From: Chloroflexi bacterium RBG_19FT_COMBO_55_16
GTDB taxonomy: Bacteria; Chloroflexota; Anaerolineae; Anaerolineales; UBA4823
Assembly (NCBI GenBank): GCA_001795335.1
Contig: MGOK01000002.1
Span: 1,275 to 9,454, forward strand
Reading direction: 5' to 3'
Length of the DNA: 8,180 bases
Shown: piece by piece, positions 1 to 6,380 of the stretch
Layout of the letters: every line of letters starts with the position of its first letter
How positions within the stretch are numbered: position 1 is the stretch's first letter
The notes under the pieces: generated by a model
The model's input: the letters and a program-made list of their open reading frames with translations, nothing else
Database searches by the model: none
Told to the model about the DNA's origin: nothing
Program-made: the position numbers and the translations under genes

Positions 1-228
1 CGCCTCCTCCAGGAGGCGGCGTTTCTGCTGCCATTGGCCGTCGAGGGGCAGGTAACCACACACCCGCAATGGCCCCAGGGCGCGCCCTTCGTCCTCGGAA
101 TCGGCAACAACTGCGGTACTCTCAATCACAACGCCGCCGCTGACAAAGCGCGCCATCACCTCGGAGACGGCCTCGGCCATCTCACCATCAACAATTAATG
201 AAACTTCCAACCAGGAAGGTACATCCAT
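1..228 (-). CDS. prmA: Ribosomal protein L11 methyltransferase, N-terminal part (cut by window edge)
   Basis: Reading the minus strand from the ATG at 226-228 gives 76 uninterrupted residues that run off the window edge. They begin MDVPSWLEVSLIVDGEMAEA, which resembles the N-terminal substrate-recognition domain of PrmA; the SAM-binding methyltransferase domain would lie outside the window. PrmA methylates ribosomal protein L11 in the cytoplasm. The position directly after dnaJ supports the call, because hrcA-grpE-dnaK-dnaJ-prmA is a known order, for example in Bacillus. The gap to dnaJ is 67 bp. The ATG has no clear Shine-Dalgarno. An in-frame TTG at 277-279 follows a purine-rich tract and would add 17 residues, but the family normally starts close to the W-x-E-V/I motif, so the ATG is preferred. 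The identification rests on the N-terminal third or less of the protein. Confidence 0.8.
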   Translation of the reverse strand, partial: MDVPSWLEVSLIVDGEMAEAVSEVMARFVSGGVVIESTAVVADSEDEGRALGPLRVCGYLPLDGQWQQKRRLLEEA

Positions 229-295
229 GCTAGTGTTTGCGGTGTTTTCACTATGCTTTATGCTGCGAAAACAGCGCAAATCCCTCTTCTCCCCT

Positions 296-1417
296 CTACG
301 AGCCTGTCAGGGCATCTTTCAACCAATCCAGAAAGCCGCGCTCCTGCGGATGCACTTCGCTGCCCAGGCTTTTCGCAAGTAGCTCAAACAGTTTTTGTTG
401 CTCCGCGGTGAGGTGCTTGGGAACAGTCACATTCACCATCACCAATTGGTCTCCCCGCCCGTTGCCGCGCAGGTGGGGTATCCCTTTTCCGCGCATCCGC
501 AGGACCTTACCGGGCTGGGTACCACTGGGGATCTTCAATTTTTCCTCACCATCCACAGTGGGCACCTCGACCTCTGCACCGAGAGCCGCCTGGGCAATAT
601 TAATTTCCAGATCTAACAGGATATCATGCTCGCGCCGGCGGAAATATTTATGTGAAGCGACCTGGATCACCAGGTATAAATTGCCATTTGGACCGCCGTT
701 GCTCCCGGGTTGGCCTTCGCCAGCCAATCGGATCTGGTTCCCGTTGTCAACACCTGCCGGGACGGTGATCACTTTACGGCGTGTGCGCCGTTCCAGACCA
801 CGCCCATTGCAGGTATGGCAAGGCGTGGCGATGCTTTCCCCCTGGCCGTTACAGGTCGGGCAGGTAGCCACCTGCACCATCGAACCCAAGATCGTCTGGC
901 GCATCTGACGCACCTCCCCGCGCCCGTTGCAGGTAGCGCAACGCACGGGTGTGGTGCCGGGCTCCGCTCCGCTCCCATTGCAGCGAGCGCAGACTTCGTC
1001 GCGGGTGACCTCGATCTCTTTTTCGATGCCAAAAACCGCTTCCTCAAAAGTCAGGTCAAGGCGATATTGCAGATCTGACCCCCGGCGGGGAGTGTTGCGC
1101 GCCTGGCGTGTCCCCCTGCCGAAGCCGAAGAATTCGCCAAAGATATCAGCGAAATCGGAGAAATCCACAGTGAAATCGGGCACGCCGCCCGCGCCGCGCA
1201 CGCCAGCGTGGCCGAAGCGGTCATAGGCGGCGCGTTTCTCTTCGTCGGAGAGCACCGCGTAAGCCTCGTTGATCTCCTTGAAACGCTCTTCGGAGTCCTT
1301 GGCGCTGTTGACATCAGGATGGTATTGGCGCGCCAACTTACGAAAAGCTTGCTTCAGGTCGTCAGACGAGGCGCTGCGGGGAATACCCAAAATCTCGTAA
1401 TAATCGCGATCGGTCAT
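296..1417 (-). CDS. dnaJ: Chaperone protein DnaJ (Hsp40, type I)
   Basis: This 373-residue co-chaperone delivers unfolded substrates to DnaK and stimulates its ATPase in the cytoplasm. All type I parts are present. The J domain covers about residues 1-70 with the HPD motif at 33-35. A Gly/Phe-rich linker follows at about 70-105. The zinc-binding region has four intact CxxCxGxG repeats, with cysteines at 143/146, 160/163, 186/189 and 200/203. The C-terminal substrate-binding domains run from about 210 to 340. Length is usual for the family. It follows the inserted four-helix-bundle gene by 31 bp rather than following dnaK directly. The ATG at 1415-1417 fits the family N-terminus (MTDRDYYEILG), but no Shine-Dalgarno is visible upstream: the leader is mostly 8-bp-periodic repeat. 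Translation may therefore be weak or depend on upstream ribosomes, which is an inference. Confidence 0.97.
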   Translation of the reverse strand: MTDRDYYEILGIPRSASSDDLKQAFRKLARQYHPDVNSAKDSEERFKEINEAYAVLSDEEKRAAYDRFGHAGVRGAGGVPDFTVDFSDFADIFGEFFGFGRGTRQARNTPRRGSDLQYRLDLTFEEAVFGIEKEIEVTRDEVCARCNGSGAEPGTTPVRCATCNGRGEVRQMRQTILGSMVQVATCPTCNGQGESIATPCHTCNGRGLERRTRRKVITVPAGVDNGNQIRLAGEGQPGSNGGPNGNLYLVIQVASHKYFRRREHDILLDLEINIAQAALGAEVEVPTVDGEEKLKIPSGTQPGKVLRMRGKGIPHLRGNGRGDQLVMVNVTVPKHLTAEQQKLFELLAKSLGSEVHPQERGFLDWLKDALTGS

Positions 1418-1420
1418 AAC

Positions 1421-1466
1421 ATCGTTTGAAAGTTACAAAGTTAGAACGTTAGAAAGTTTTTATGTT
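1421..1466. repeat. 8-bp-periodic AA(A/C)GTT repeat tract, dnaJ side
   Basis: Hexamers recur every 8 bp on the + strand: ATCGTT (1421-1426), AAAGTT (1429-1434), AAAGTT (1437-1442), AACGTT (1445-1450), AAAGTT (1453-1458) and a degenerate TATGTT (1461-1466). The two bases between hexamers vary. The tract fills nearly the whole gap between dnaJ and the four-helix-bundle gene. It also includes that gene's stop codon (1449-1451) and its last codons. The matching tract on the other side of the gene has the same period but is better conserved. Confidence 0.85.
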
Positions 1467-1838
1467 CTTACGCTCTTGAGTCGAAAGATAAGTGATAAAA
1501 CGGCTTATTTGTCGGCTGCACTTTTCCACCAAATCGAAGATTTCTTCAAATTGGGTTTGATCAAAATAACCGACATCGAGAGCCACGTAGACTTGAGCGC
1601 GAAGTTCGCCAGCTGAACCCTTGGCTCGGCCAAGAAAATCAAGGAACAATGGGGTTGTGCGGCTCTCGAAGCCTTCAGTGATGTTTGACAAAATAGAGAC
1701 GGAGGCTCTTTGCATTTGATCACGCAGACCAAAATCGCGAGCGATCCTACCCTCTTGAGTCAACTCATACACACGTCTTGTCACCAAGCGCGCTGACTGC
1801 CAGGCTTCTATCTCTTCAAAGCGAGTGATGGTCGGCAT
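1449..1838 (-). CDS. Four-helix-bundle protein, 23S rRNA intervening-sequence (IVP/S23) family
   Basis: This 129-residue protein has no signal peptide or membrane segment. It shows the family pattern: an N-terminal FEEIEAWQSARLV helix (residues 7-19), RDFGLRDQMQRASVSILSNI (34-53) followed by EGFES, AKGSAGELRAQ (72-82) and a last helix ending near FITYLS (114-119). Relatives are encoded in insertions within 23S rRNA genes, and the Avd accessory protein of diversity-generating retroelements has the same fold. The biochemical role of stand-alone members is unknown to me; RNA or nucleic-acid binding is a guess. The gene lies between dnaK (32 bp away) and dnaJ (31 bp away), in the same direction, so it is probably co-transcribed with the heat-shock operon. 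Its codons look more AT-rich than those of its neighbours. No Shine-Dalgarno precedes the ATG, because the leader is repeat. The last residues (about NIKTF) are encoded inside the downstream repeat tract. Confidence 0.88.
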   Translation of the reverse strand: MPTITRFEEIEAWQSARLVTRRVYELTQEGRIARDFGLRDQMQRASVSILSNITEGFESRTTPLFLDFLGRAKGSAGELRAQVYVALDVGYFDQTQFEEIFDLVEKCSRQISRFITYLSTQERKNIKTF

Positions 1839-1841
1839 AAG

Positions 1842-1879
1842 AACGTTAAAACGTTCGAACGTTTAAACGTTCAAACATT
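1842..1879. repeat. 8-bp-periodic AACGTT repeat tract, dnaK side
   Basis: AACGTT occurs at 1842-1847, 1850-1855, 1858-1863 and 1866-1871, followed by a degenerate AACATT at 1874-1879, an exact period of 8 bp. AACGTT is its own reverse complement, so the tract contains overlapping perfect palindromes of 16 bp: AAACGTTCGAACGTTT at 1849-1864 and GAACGTTTAAACGTTC at 1857-1872. In RNA the first could fold as a 6-bp stem with a UCGA loop. The tract forms the leader of the four-helix-bundle gene and overlaps the dnaK stop codon (1871-1873) and the last dnaK codons. Confidence 0.92.
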
Positions 1880-3805
1880 TCTAAACTCTCCTTCGACGAC
1901 ATCTTCGCCGCTATCGCCGCTATCGCCGCCTTCGCCGTCTTCCCCGCCCTGATCGCCAGGTTCGGAGGCTGGGCCCTCTTCGTTCGGGCCAGACTGCGGC
2001 TCACTCTGCTGGTAGGCAGCCGCGCCGATCTGCTGCACCACACGCATCAGGTCATCGGTGGCCTGGCGGATGGCGCTGGTGTCGTCACCCTCTAATACCT
2101 TGCGCACGTTGGCAACTTCCGCTTCAACCTTGCTCTTCACATCAGCAGGGATTTTTTCGGCAAAGTCAAGCAGAGCCTTCTCAGCGGTGTAGATGGCGCT
2201 ATCCGCGGAATTGCGCGCCTCGATCAATTCTTTACGGAGGCGGTCTTCTTCGGCATGCGCCTCCGCATCCTTGCGCATGCGCTCTACTTCAGCATCGCTC
2301 AGACCAGAAGAGGCGGTGATGGTGATGTGCTGGCTGCGGCTGGTGGCTTTATCCTGAGCCGTGACATTAATAATGCCGTTCGCGTCGATATCGAAAGTGA
2401 CTTCAACCTGGGGCATGCCGCGTGGCGCGGGTGGGATGCCGTCCAAGCTGAACTTCCCCAGAGATTTGTTATCAGATGCCATGGGCCGCTCGCCTTGCAA
2501 AACGTTGATCTCTACCTGGGACTGATTGTCACTGGCAGTGGAAAAGATCTGGCTCTTGCGGGTAGGGATCGTGGTATTTCGTTCGATCAGTGGAGTGGCG
2601 ACACCGCCCAAGGTCTCCACGGAGAGCGTCAATGGAGTAACATCCAGCAACAGGATATCCTTGACATCTCCGCCGAGCACACCAGCCTGGATGGCAGCCC
2701 CGATCGCCACCACTTCATCTGGATTGACGCCCTTGTGAGGTTCCTTGTTGAACAGCTGTCGCACCGCCTCCTGTACCGCTGGCATGCGCGTCATCCCACC
2801 CACCATGACTACTTCCTCTATCGCAGAAGCCTGCAGGTCAGCATCTTTCAGCGCCTGGCGCACCGGTCCCAGGGACCGTTCGATCAAGTCGCTGGTGAGT
2901 TGCTCCAGCTTGGCACGCGTGAGGGTCATTACCAAATGCTTTGGCCCACTGGCATCAGCGGTGATGTAAGGCAAGTTGATCTCGGTCTGCATCATGCTGG
3001 AAAGTTCGATCTTGGCCTTCTCAGCGGCCTCTTTCAGGCGCTGCAAGGCCTGGCGGTCCTGGCGGAGATCGATGCCGGAATCGCGCTTGAACTGGTCGGC
3101 GATATGATCGATGAGGCGCAGGTCAAAGTCGTCGCCTCCCAGGAAGGTATCGCCGCTCGTGGAACGCACTTGAAAGACGCCTTCTCCCACATCGAGGATG
3201 GAGATGTCGAAAGTGCCGCCGCCCAGGTCATACACGGCGATGACCTCGTCCTTCTTCTTGTCCAGGCCATAAGCGAGGGATGAAGCGGTCGGCTCGTTGA
3301 TGATGCGCAGAACCTCGAGACCGGCGATCTTGCCGGCGTCCTTGGTGGCGTTGCGTTGGGCATCATTGAAATAGGCCGGCACGGTGATCACTGCCTGGGA
3401 GATCGCTTCCCCAAGGTATGCTTCAGCGTCAACCTTGAGCTTGCCGAGGATCATAGCCGAGATTTCAGCTGGCGAGTATTCCTTGCCGTCCAGGTAAACG
3501 CGCACATCGCCGTTGGCGGCTTCAGCTACTTTGTAGGGAGCGCGGGCGAGGGCGCGTTTCACTTCCGGGTCGTTAAATTTGCGACCCATGAAACGCTTGA
3601 TCGAAAAAATCGTGTTTTCGGGGTTAACCACTGCCTGGTTGCGGGCCACCCGCCCGATTAGACGCTCGTGGTTCTTATTCACCGCAACGACCGAGGGCAC
3701 CAGCCGTTCGCCCTCTGCTGAGGGGATGACGACTGGCTCGCCGCCTTCCATCACCGCGACTACCGAATTGGTCGTCCCTAAATCAATGCCGATGATTCTT
3801 GCCAT
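1871..3805 (-). CDS. dnaK: Chaperone protein DnaK (Hsp70)
   Basis: This 644-residue ATP-dependent chaperone is the core of the DnaK-DnaJ-GrpE folding machine. The N-terminal ATPase domain carries [13 protein letters not shown] (6-18), [14 protein letters not shown] (191-204) and [15 protein letters not shown] (332-346). The interdomain linker includes [16 protein letters not shown] (383-398). The substrate-binding beta domain covers about 399-505 and the helical lid about 505-600. It ends in a Gly/Asp/Glu/Ser-rich tail (about 601-640). Length is typical. The start at 3803-3805 is fixed by the conserved N-terminus and an ideal Shine-Dalgarno. The final codons and the TGA (1871-1873) lie in the AACGTT-type repeat tract, so the extreme C-terminus (FRNV) may have been altered by the insertion. 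DnaJ, its usual direct neighbour, is displaced by the inserted gene. The gap to grpE is 75 bp without a visible terminator. Confidence 0.98.
   Translation of the reverse strand: MARIIGIDLGTTNSVVAVMEGGEPVVIPSAEGERLVPSVVAVNKNHERLIGRVARNQAVVNPENTIFSIKRFMGRKFNDPEVKRALARAPYKVAEAANGDVRVYLDGKEYSPAEISAMILGKLKVDAEAYLGEAISQAVITVPAYFNDAQRNATKDAGKIAGLEVLRIINEPTASSLAYGLDKKKDEVIAVYDLGGGTFDISILDVGEGVFQVRSTSGDTFLGGDDFDLRLIDHIADQFKRDSGIDLRQDRQALQRLKEAAEKAKIELSSMMQTEINLPYITADASGPKHLVMTLTRAKLEQLTSDLIERSLGPVRQALKDADLQASAIEEVVMVGGMTRMPAVQEAVRQLFNKEPHKGVNPDEVVAIGAAIQAGVLGGDVKDILLLDVTPLTLSVETLGGVATPLIERNTTIPTRKSQIFSTASDNQSQVEINVLQGERPMASDNKSLGKFSLDGIPPAPRGMPQVEVTFDIDANGIINVTAQDKATSRSQHITITASSGLSDAEVERMRKDAEAHAEEDRLRKELIEARNSADSAIYTAEKALLDFAEKIPADVKSKVEAEVANVRKVLEGDDTSAIRQATDDLMRVVQQIGAAAYQQSEPQSGPNEEGPASEPGDQGGEDGEGGDSGDSGEDVVEGEFRNV
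1906..1929 (-). repeat. Short 9-bp tandem repeat in the acidic tail of dnaK
   Basis: CGCCGCTAT is repeated exactly at 1906-1914 and 1915-1923 on the + strand, with a partial third copy to 1929. It encodes the Gly-Asp-Ser units of the DnaK tail (GDSGDSGED). The repeat keeps the reading frame, so copy-number change would only lengthen or shorten the disordered tail. Confidence 0.6.
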
Positions 3806-3813
3806 GGATGATG

Positions 3814-3819
3814 CCTCCT
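3814..3819 (-). promoter_or_regulatory. Ribosome binding site of dnaK
   Basis: On the minus strand AGGAGG lies at 3814-3819, with an 8-bp spacer before the ATG at 3803-3805. It is the strongest Shine-Dalgarno in the window. It contrasts with the lack of any such site before dnaJ and the four-helix-bundle gene in the same operon. Confidence 0.85.
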
Positions 3820-3880
3820 GTTAGATGTTTTCGTGCGAAATCTACAAATGCGCTTTAGTGAACGGTGGCAGACCAGGTCA

Positions 3881-4453
3881 TTATTGGGCAACGCGCACTA
3901 AAGCTGGGCGCAATACCCGGTCTCCAATTAGATAGCCATTCTTAACCACGCCAATAATTTGTCCGCTTTCATGTTCGGGGCTATGTTCCTGGGATATCGC
4001 TTCGTGTAAATTGGGATCGAAAGGCTGCCCCACGGTGTTCATTGGCTCCACACCCTCGGCTTCCAGGGTGGCGAGCAACTTGCGATATATCAACTCGATG
4101 CCATCTGCCCAGGAAGCGCCATCGCCTTGCGCGGGTCGATTCATCAAAGCCCGCTCGAGGTCGTCCAAGACGTCCAGGTAGCGCCTAATAATGCTGCCAG
4201 CAGCGTTTTGGTGTGCCATCTCGCGCTCCCGGTCTATACGTTTCTTAAAATTAGTGAATTCCGCCCGCTCCCGCTGCCATCCATTCAGATATTCCTCGGA
4301 TTTGAGGCGCAGGTCCTCTAGTTCTTTCCGCAGGGCAATGATCTCTTCCTGTTCTTCAGCCTCTGGAGACCCAATCCCTTCTTGGAATTCCTCTGGGGGT
4401 TTTTCCTCTTCTTGAAGTTCTTCTTTCACTTGGTCGTTGCTTTCATCTACCAT
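3881..4453 (-). CDS. grpE: Nucleotide exchange factor GrpE
   Basis: This 190-residue protein releases ADP from DnaK and so resets the chaperone cycle. The N-terminal part is acidic and probably disordered (residues 1-35). A long charged helix suited to the GrpE dimer coiled coil follows at about 36-85. The C-terminal beta domain carries the family signature, from FDPNLHEAIS (145-154) through GVVKNGYLIGDRVLRPALVRV (168-188). Length is normal. It lies 60 bp after hrcA and 75 bp before dnaK, in the same direction. The ATG at 4451-4453 has only a weak purine-rich site upstream (GGAAAAG on the minus strand). The order hrcA-grpE-dnaK supports co-regulation from the CIRCE promoter. Confidence 0.96.
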   Translation of the reverse strand: MVDESNDQVKEELQEEEKPPEEFQEGIGSPEAEEQEEIIALRKELEDLRLKSEEYLNGWQRERAEFTNFKKRIDREREMAHQNAAGSIIRRYLDVLDDLERALMNRPAQGDGASWADGIELIYRKLLATLEAEGVEPMNTVGQPFDPNLHEAISQEHSPEHESGQIIGVVKNGYLIGDRVLRPALVRVAQ

Positions 4454-4513
4454 GTTTCTTTTCCATATCTATCAAAATGAGTTATTTTAGTCAGACCCGA
4501 AAGGTCTTTAGTA

Positions 4514-5545
4514 CTAATCCAGGTTCATCTCCACAACCATATCACTCAGCAATCCAGCCACAAAGCGAACGGTCGAGATCGTACGCCCATAAGCCATACG
4601 GATGGGACCCAGTACCCCGACGGTGCCGGTGGCCAGACCAGGCACGCCATACCTTCCCAGGACCATCGAGCACTCGCGTAATTCCTCCCAGGTGTCTTCA
4701 CCACCAATCAATACCTGCACGCCGCCTACACTGGTGGTCAGGATGGTGCGGTTTAGCAGGTCTTCGAGGAAGGCCCGTTCTTCGAACACCCTTAGGGCGC
4801 GGCGTGCGGCACCTAGCTCGGCGAACTCGGGCTCGGCCAGAACATTTGTCAGGCCGTCGCGGTACACTTCACCGCTCAAGGCTGCGTGCGAGTGTTCCAT
4901 CTCCTCGACGATAAGATTGAGGACATCTTGCTCAAGGGCATCCAGCTGGGCAGAAAGCTCAGAAAGGGCGCTGGAGCTCAAGCCCTGGCAATGGTGGTTG
5001 AGGGTACTGGCGGCCGTACTCAGCTGTTCTTGGGAAACCGGCTCAGCCAAGGCCAGCATCTGTTGGCGAACTTCTCCGCCGGTTAAAACCAGTACCATCA
5101 ACACCTGCCGGCCAAGGGTCGCGATCAGCTCGAGGTGCTTAAAGCGAGCCTCTTCCGGATGAGGAGCCGTAACCAGGGAGGCTCCCTGCGATTGGTGAGC
5201 CAGGATCGAGGCCGCCAGCCGCATCCATTGATCCACATCATGGCCGGCTTGATAAAATTGGTGAGTGATGGTGCGCTTGGTCTGGACGGGCAGATCGGTC
5301 TGGCCCATCAGCTGGCGCACAAAATACCGGTAGCCTTCTTCGGTGGGCACGCGGCCAGCCGAGGTATGTGGTTGGCGTAAAAAACCCGCTTCAGTCAACG
5401 CTACCATTTCGTTGCGTACCGTGGCTGGACTGAAGTCGAGGGCGTAGTACTTAACCAGATGGTGTGATCCTACTGGTTGGGGGTTCTCGATGTAATCACG
5501 GATGACCAGGGCCAGGATCAGTTTTTGTCGATCGCCGAGTTGCAT
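4514..5545 (-). CDS. hrcA: Heat-inducible transcription repressor HrcA
   Basis: This 343-residue repressor binds the CIRCE inverted repeat and represses class I heat-shock genes. In characterised bacteria its activity depends on the GroE chaperonin. The N-terminal winged helix-turn-helix (about 1-80) carries the conserved SPATVRNEMVALTEAGFLRQ stretch (39-58) and PHTSAGRVPTEEGYRYFVRQ (59-78). The central GAF-like and dimerisation regions follow. The conserved C-terminal region includes VLIGGEDTWEELRECSMVL (278-296) and GTVGVLGPIRMAYGRTIS (307-324). Length matches the family. The ATG at 5543-5545 is preceded by an AGAGG-type Shine-Dalgarno. It is the first gene after a CIRCE site and should repress its own operon, the usual feedback arrangement. 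Confidence 0.97.
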   Translation of the reverse strand: MQLGDRQKLILALVIRDYIENPQPVGSHHLVKYYALDFSPATVRNEMVALTEAGFLRQPHTSAGRVPTEEGYRYFVRQLMGQTDLPVQTKRTITHQFYQAGHDVDQWMRLAASILAHQSQGASLVTAPHPEEARFKHLELIATLGRQVLMVLVLTGGEVRQQMLALAEPVSQEQLSTAASTLNHHCQGLSSSALSELSAQLDALEQDVLNLIVEEMEHSHAALSGEVYRDGLTNVLAEPEFAELGAARRALRVFEERAFLEDLLNRTILTTSVGGVQVLIGGEDTWEELRECSMVLGRYGVPGLATGTVGVLGPIRMAYGRTISTVRFVAGLLSDMVVEMNLD

Positions 5546-5563
5546 GCATCTACCTCTTATATT

Positions 5564-5590
5564 TTAGCACTCTCAACCCGAGAGTGCTAA
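5564..5590 (-). promoter_or_regulatory. CIRCE operator (HrcA binding site)
   Basis: TTAGCACTC (5564-5572), a 9-bp spacer and GAGTGCTAA (5582-5590) form an exact match to the CIRCE consensus TTAGCACTC-N9-GAGTGCTAA. The symmetry extends two more pairs inward (5573/5581 and 5574/5580), giving 11-bp arms around a 5-base centre. It lies between the -10 box and the hrcA start, probably in the transcribed leader, so HrcA bound here would block transcription initiation or early elongation. Confidence 0.97.
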
Positions 5591-5604
5591 GAAACGCAAT
5601 ATCG

Positions 5605-5633
5605 ATAATACCACGCCGGGAAGGTTACGTCAA
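5605..5633 (-). promoter_or_regulatory. Sigma-70-type promoter of the hrcA-grpE-dnaK-dnaJ operon
   Basis: On the minus strand a -35 box TTGACG (5628-5633) and a -10 box TATTAT (5605-5610) are separated by exactly 17 bp (5611-5627). Each box is one base off the vegetative consensus. Transcription would start near 5596-5599, just before the CIRCE site. The -35 box overlaps the TGA stop of the upstream pseudouridine synthase gene (5630-5632). The layout fits a strong housekeeping promoter controlled by HrcA rather than by an alternative heat-shock sigma factor. Confidence 0.88.
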
Positions 5634-6364
5634 GCACCTGCGCGCAGGGCCTGTAGGAAATCGGCGAAATCCCCTGGATAGGGGGCTTCAAAGCACAGTG
5701 CATTCAGGGTTATTGGGTGAAGGAAAGCCAGGGATCTGGCGTGCAGCGCCAGGCGGCTGATCAAAGGGATTTCTGGCTTGGCTCCAATGCGAGGGCGAGG
5801 CTTGACTTGTGAGAGATAAATACCGCCCCCGGCGCCATACAACGCATCGCAGGCGATCGGGAGCTCCTGCGCGCTAAGGTGAGCACGCACCTGGTGAGTG
5901 CGACCCGACTCGGGGATGGCCTCGATCAGTGTAAACTGCTCAAACCTTTCCAGGACGCGGAGGCGAGTCAAGGATGGCTTGCCGCGTTGGAAGTCGACAA
6001 CTGTGCGGTGACGGCGGTCGCCATCGGGGCGTAGCGGTAAGTCGATGTCTTTCTCAGTCCAATCTGGTTCCCCCATAACCAGGGCATGGTACACCTTGGA
6101 TACCTGGTGTTCTTGAAACTGGGTATTGAGGGCACGGTGGGCTTGGGGAGAACGCGCCAACACCATCACCCCGCTGGTATCGCGATCCAGCCGGTGCACG
6201 ATCCATAGGGGGCCAAAGTCTGGGATCAGGACGCTCCTCAGGTGAGGGGCTTCCGGATCATAGCCATCTGGCAGGCTGGGCAATCCAACCGGTTTATCTA
6301 CTACTAGCATGCTGCCGTCGGACCATAGGATCAGGTCGTCAAGATTTAACATCAATATTGACAT
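5630..6364 (-). CDS. RluA-family RNA pseudouridine synthase
   Basis: This 244-residue enzyme is predicted to isomerise uridine to pseudouridine in rRNA or tRNA; the target base cannot be read from the sequence. The catalytic motif HRLDRDTSG is at 57-65, with the expected nucleophile Asp60. The second family motif, ESGRTHQVRAHL, is at 152-163, followed by the expected DALYG (173-177) and ISRLALHARSLAFLHP (202-217). The protein starts directly with the catalytic domain, so the N-terminal S4 RNA-binding domain of RluC/RluD types is absent, making it closer in layout to RluA. An in-frame stop lies immediately before the ATG at 6362-6364, so the start cannot be further upstream; Met5 is an alternative. 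No Shine-Dalgarno is seen. It follows the MFS gene by 16 bp, which suggests one transcript. Confidence 0.92.
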   Translation of the reverse strand: MSILMLNLDDLILWSDGSMLVVDKPVGLPSLPDGYDPEAPHLRSVLIPDFGPLWIVHRLDRDTSGVMVLARSPQAHRALNTQFQEHQVSKVYHALVMGEPDWTEKDIDLPLRPDGDRRHRTVVDFQRGKPSLTRLRVLERFEQFTLIEAIPESGRTHQVRAHLSAQELPIACDALYGAGGGIYLSQVKPRPRIGAKPEIPLISRLALHARSLAFLHPITLNALCFEAPYPGDFADFLQALRAGA

Positions 6365-6380
6365 CTAGGGAACAGGGATC

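Larger units (their letters stand above)
1421..1880 (-). mobile_element. Candidate inserted cassette: IVP-family gene between two repeat tracts
   Basis: One small ORF is bracketed by two tracts with the same 8-bp period and related hexamers, and the unit lies between dnaK and dnaJ, which are usually adjacent in this operon type. The tracts begin at the DnaK stop region and end just before the DnaJ start, so the insert leaves both neighbours essentially intact. Homologues of the encoded protein are known from intervening sequences inserted in 23S rRNA genes (Leptospira, Coxiella), which makes an insertion origin plausible. No transposase, recombinase, reverse transcriptase or target-site duplication is visible. 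Mobility is therefore an inference, and the exact ends are uncertain by several bases. Confidence 0.5.

Noticed and set aside
237..908. Open frame of 223 codons on the + strand, antisense to dnaJ
   Set aside because: Its residue composition (rich in Arg, Pro, Ser) is that of a shadow frame, and the minus strand encodes a complete, motif-rich DnaJ here.
1421..1880. Diversity-generating retroelement, suggested by the Avd-like fold of the small protein
   Set aside because: No reverse transcriptase and no template/variable repeat pair is visible in the window. The protein fits the wider IVP family better.
2255..3283. Long open frame of 342 codons on the + strand, antisense to dnaK
   Set aside because: It lies wholly inside dnaK, shows no recognisable domain, and is explained by the GC-rich codon bias of the true gene on the other strand.
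3806..3880. Second promoter or terminator between grpE and dnaK
   Set aside because: No -35/-10 pair with acceptable spacing and only a 4-5-bp hairpin (around TTTCG/CGAAA) were found; only the dnaK ribosome binding site is convincing.
4493..4507. Small hairpin (AGACC/GGTCT, 5-base loop) between hrcA and grpE, considered as a terminator or processing site
   Set aside because: The stem has only 5 pairs and no U-run follows in the minus-strand direction, so neither role can be supported.
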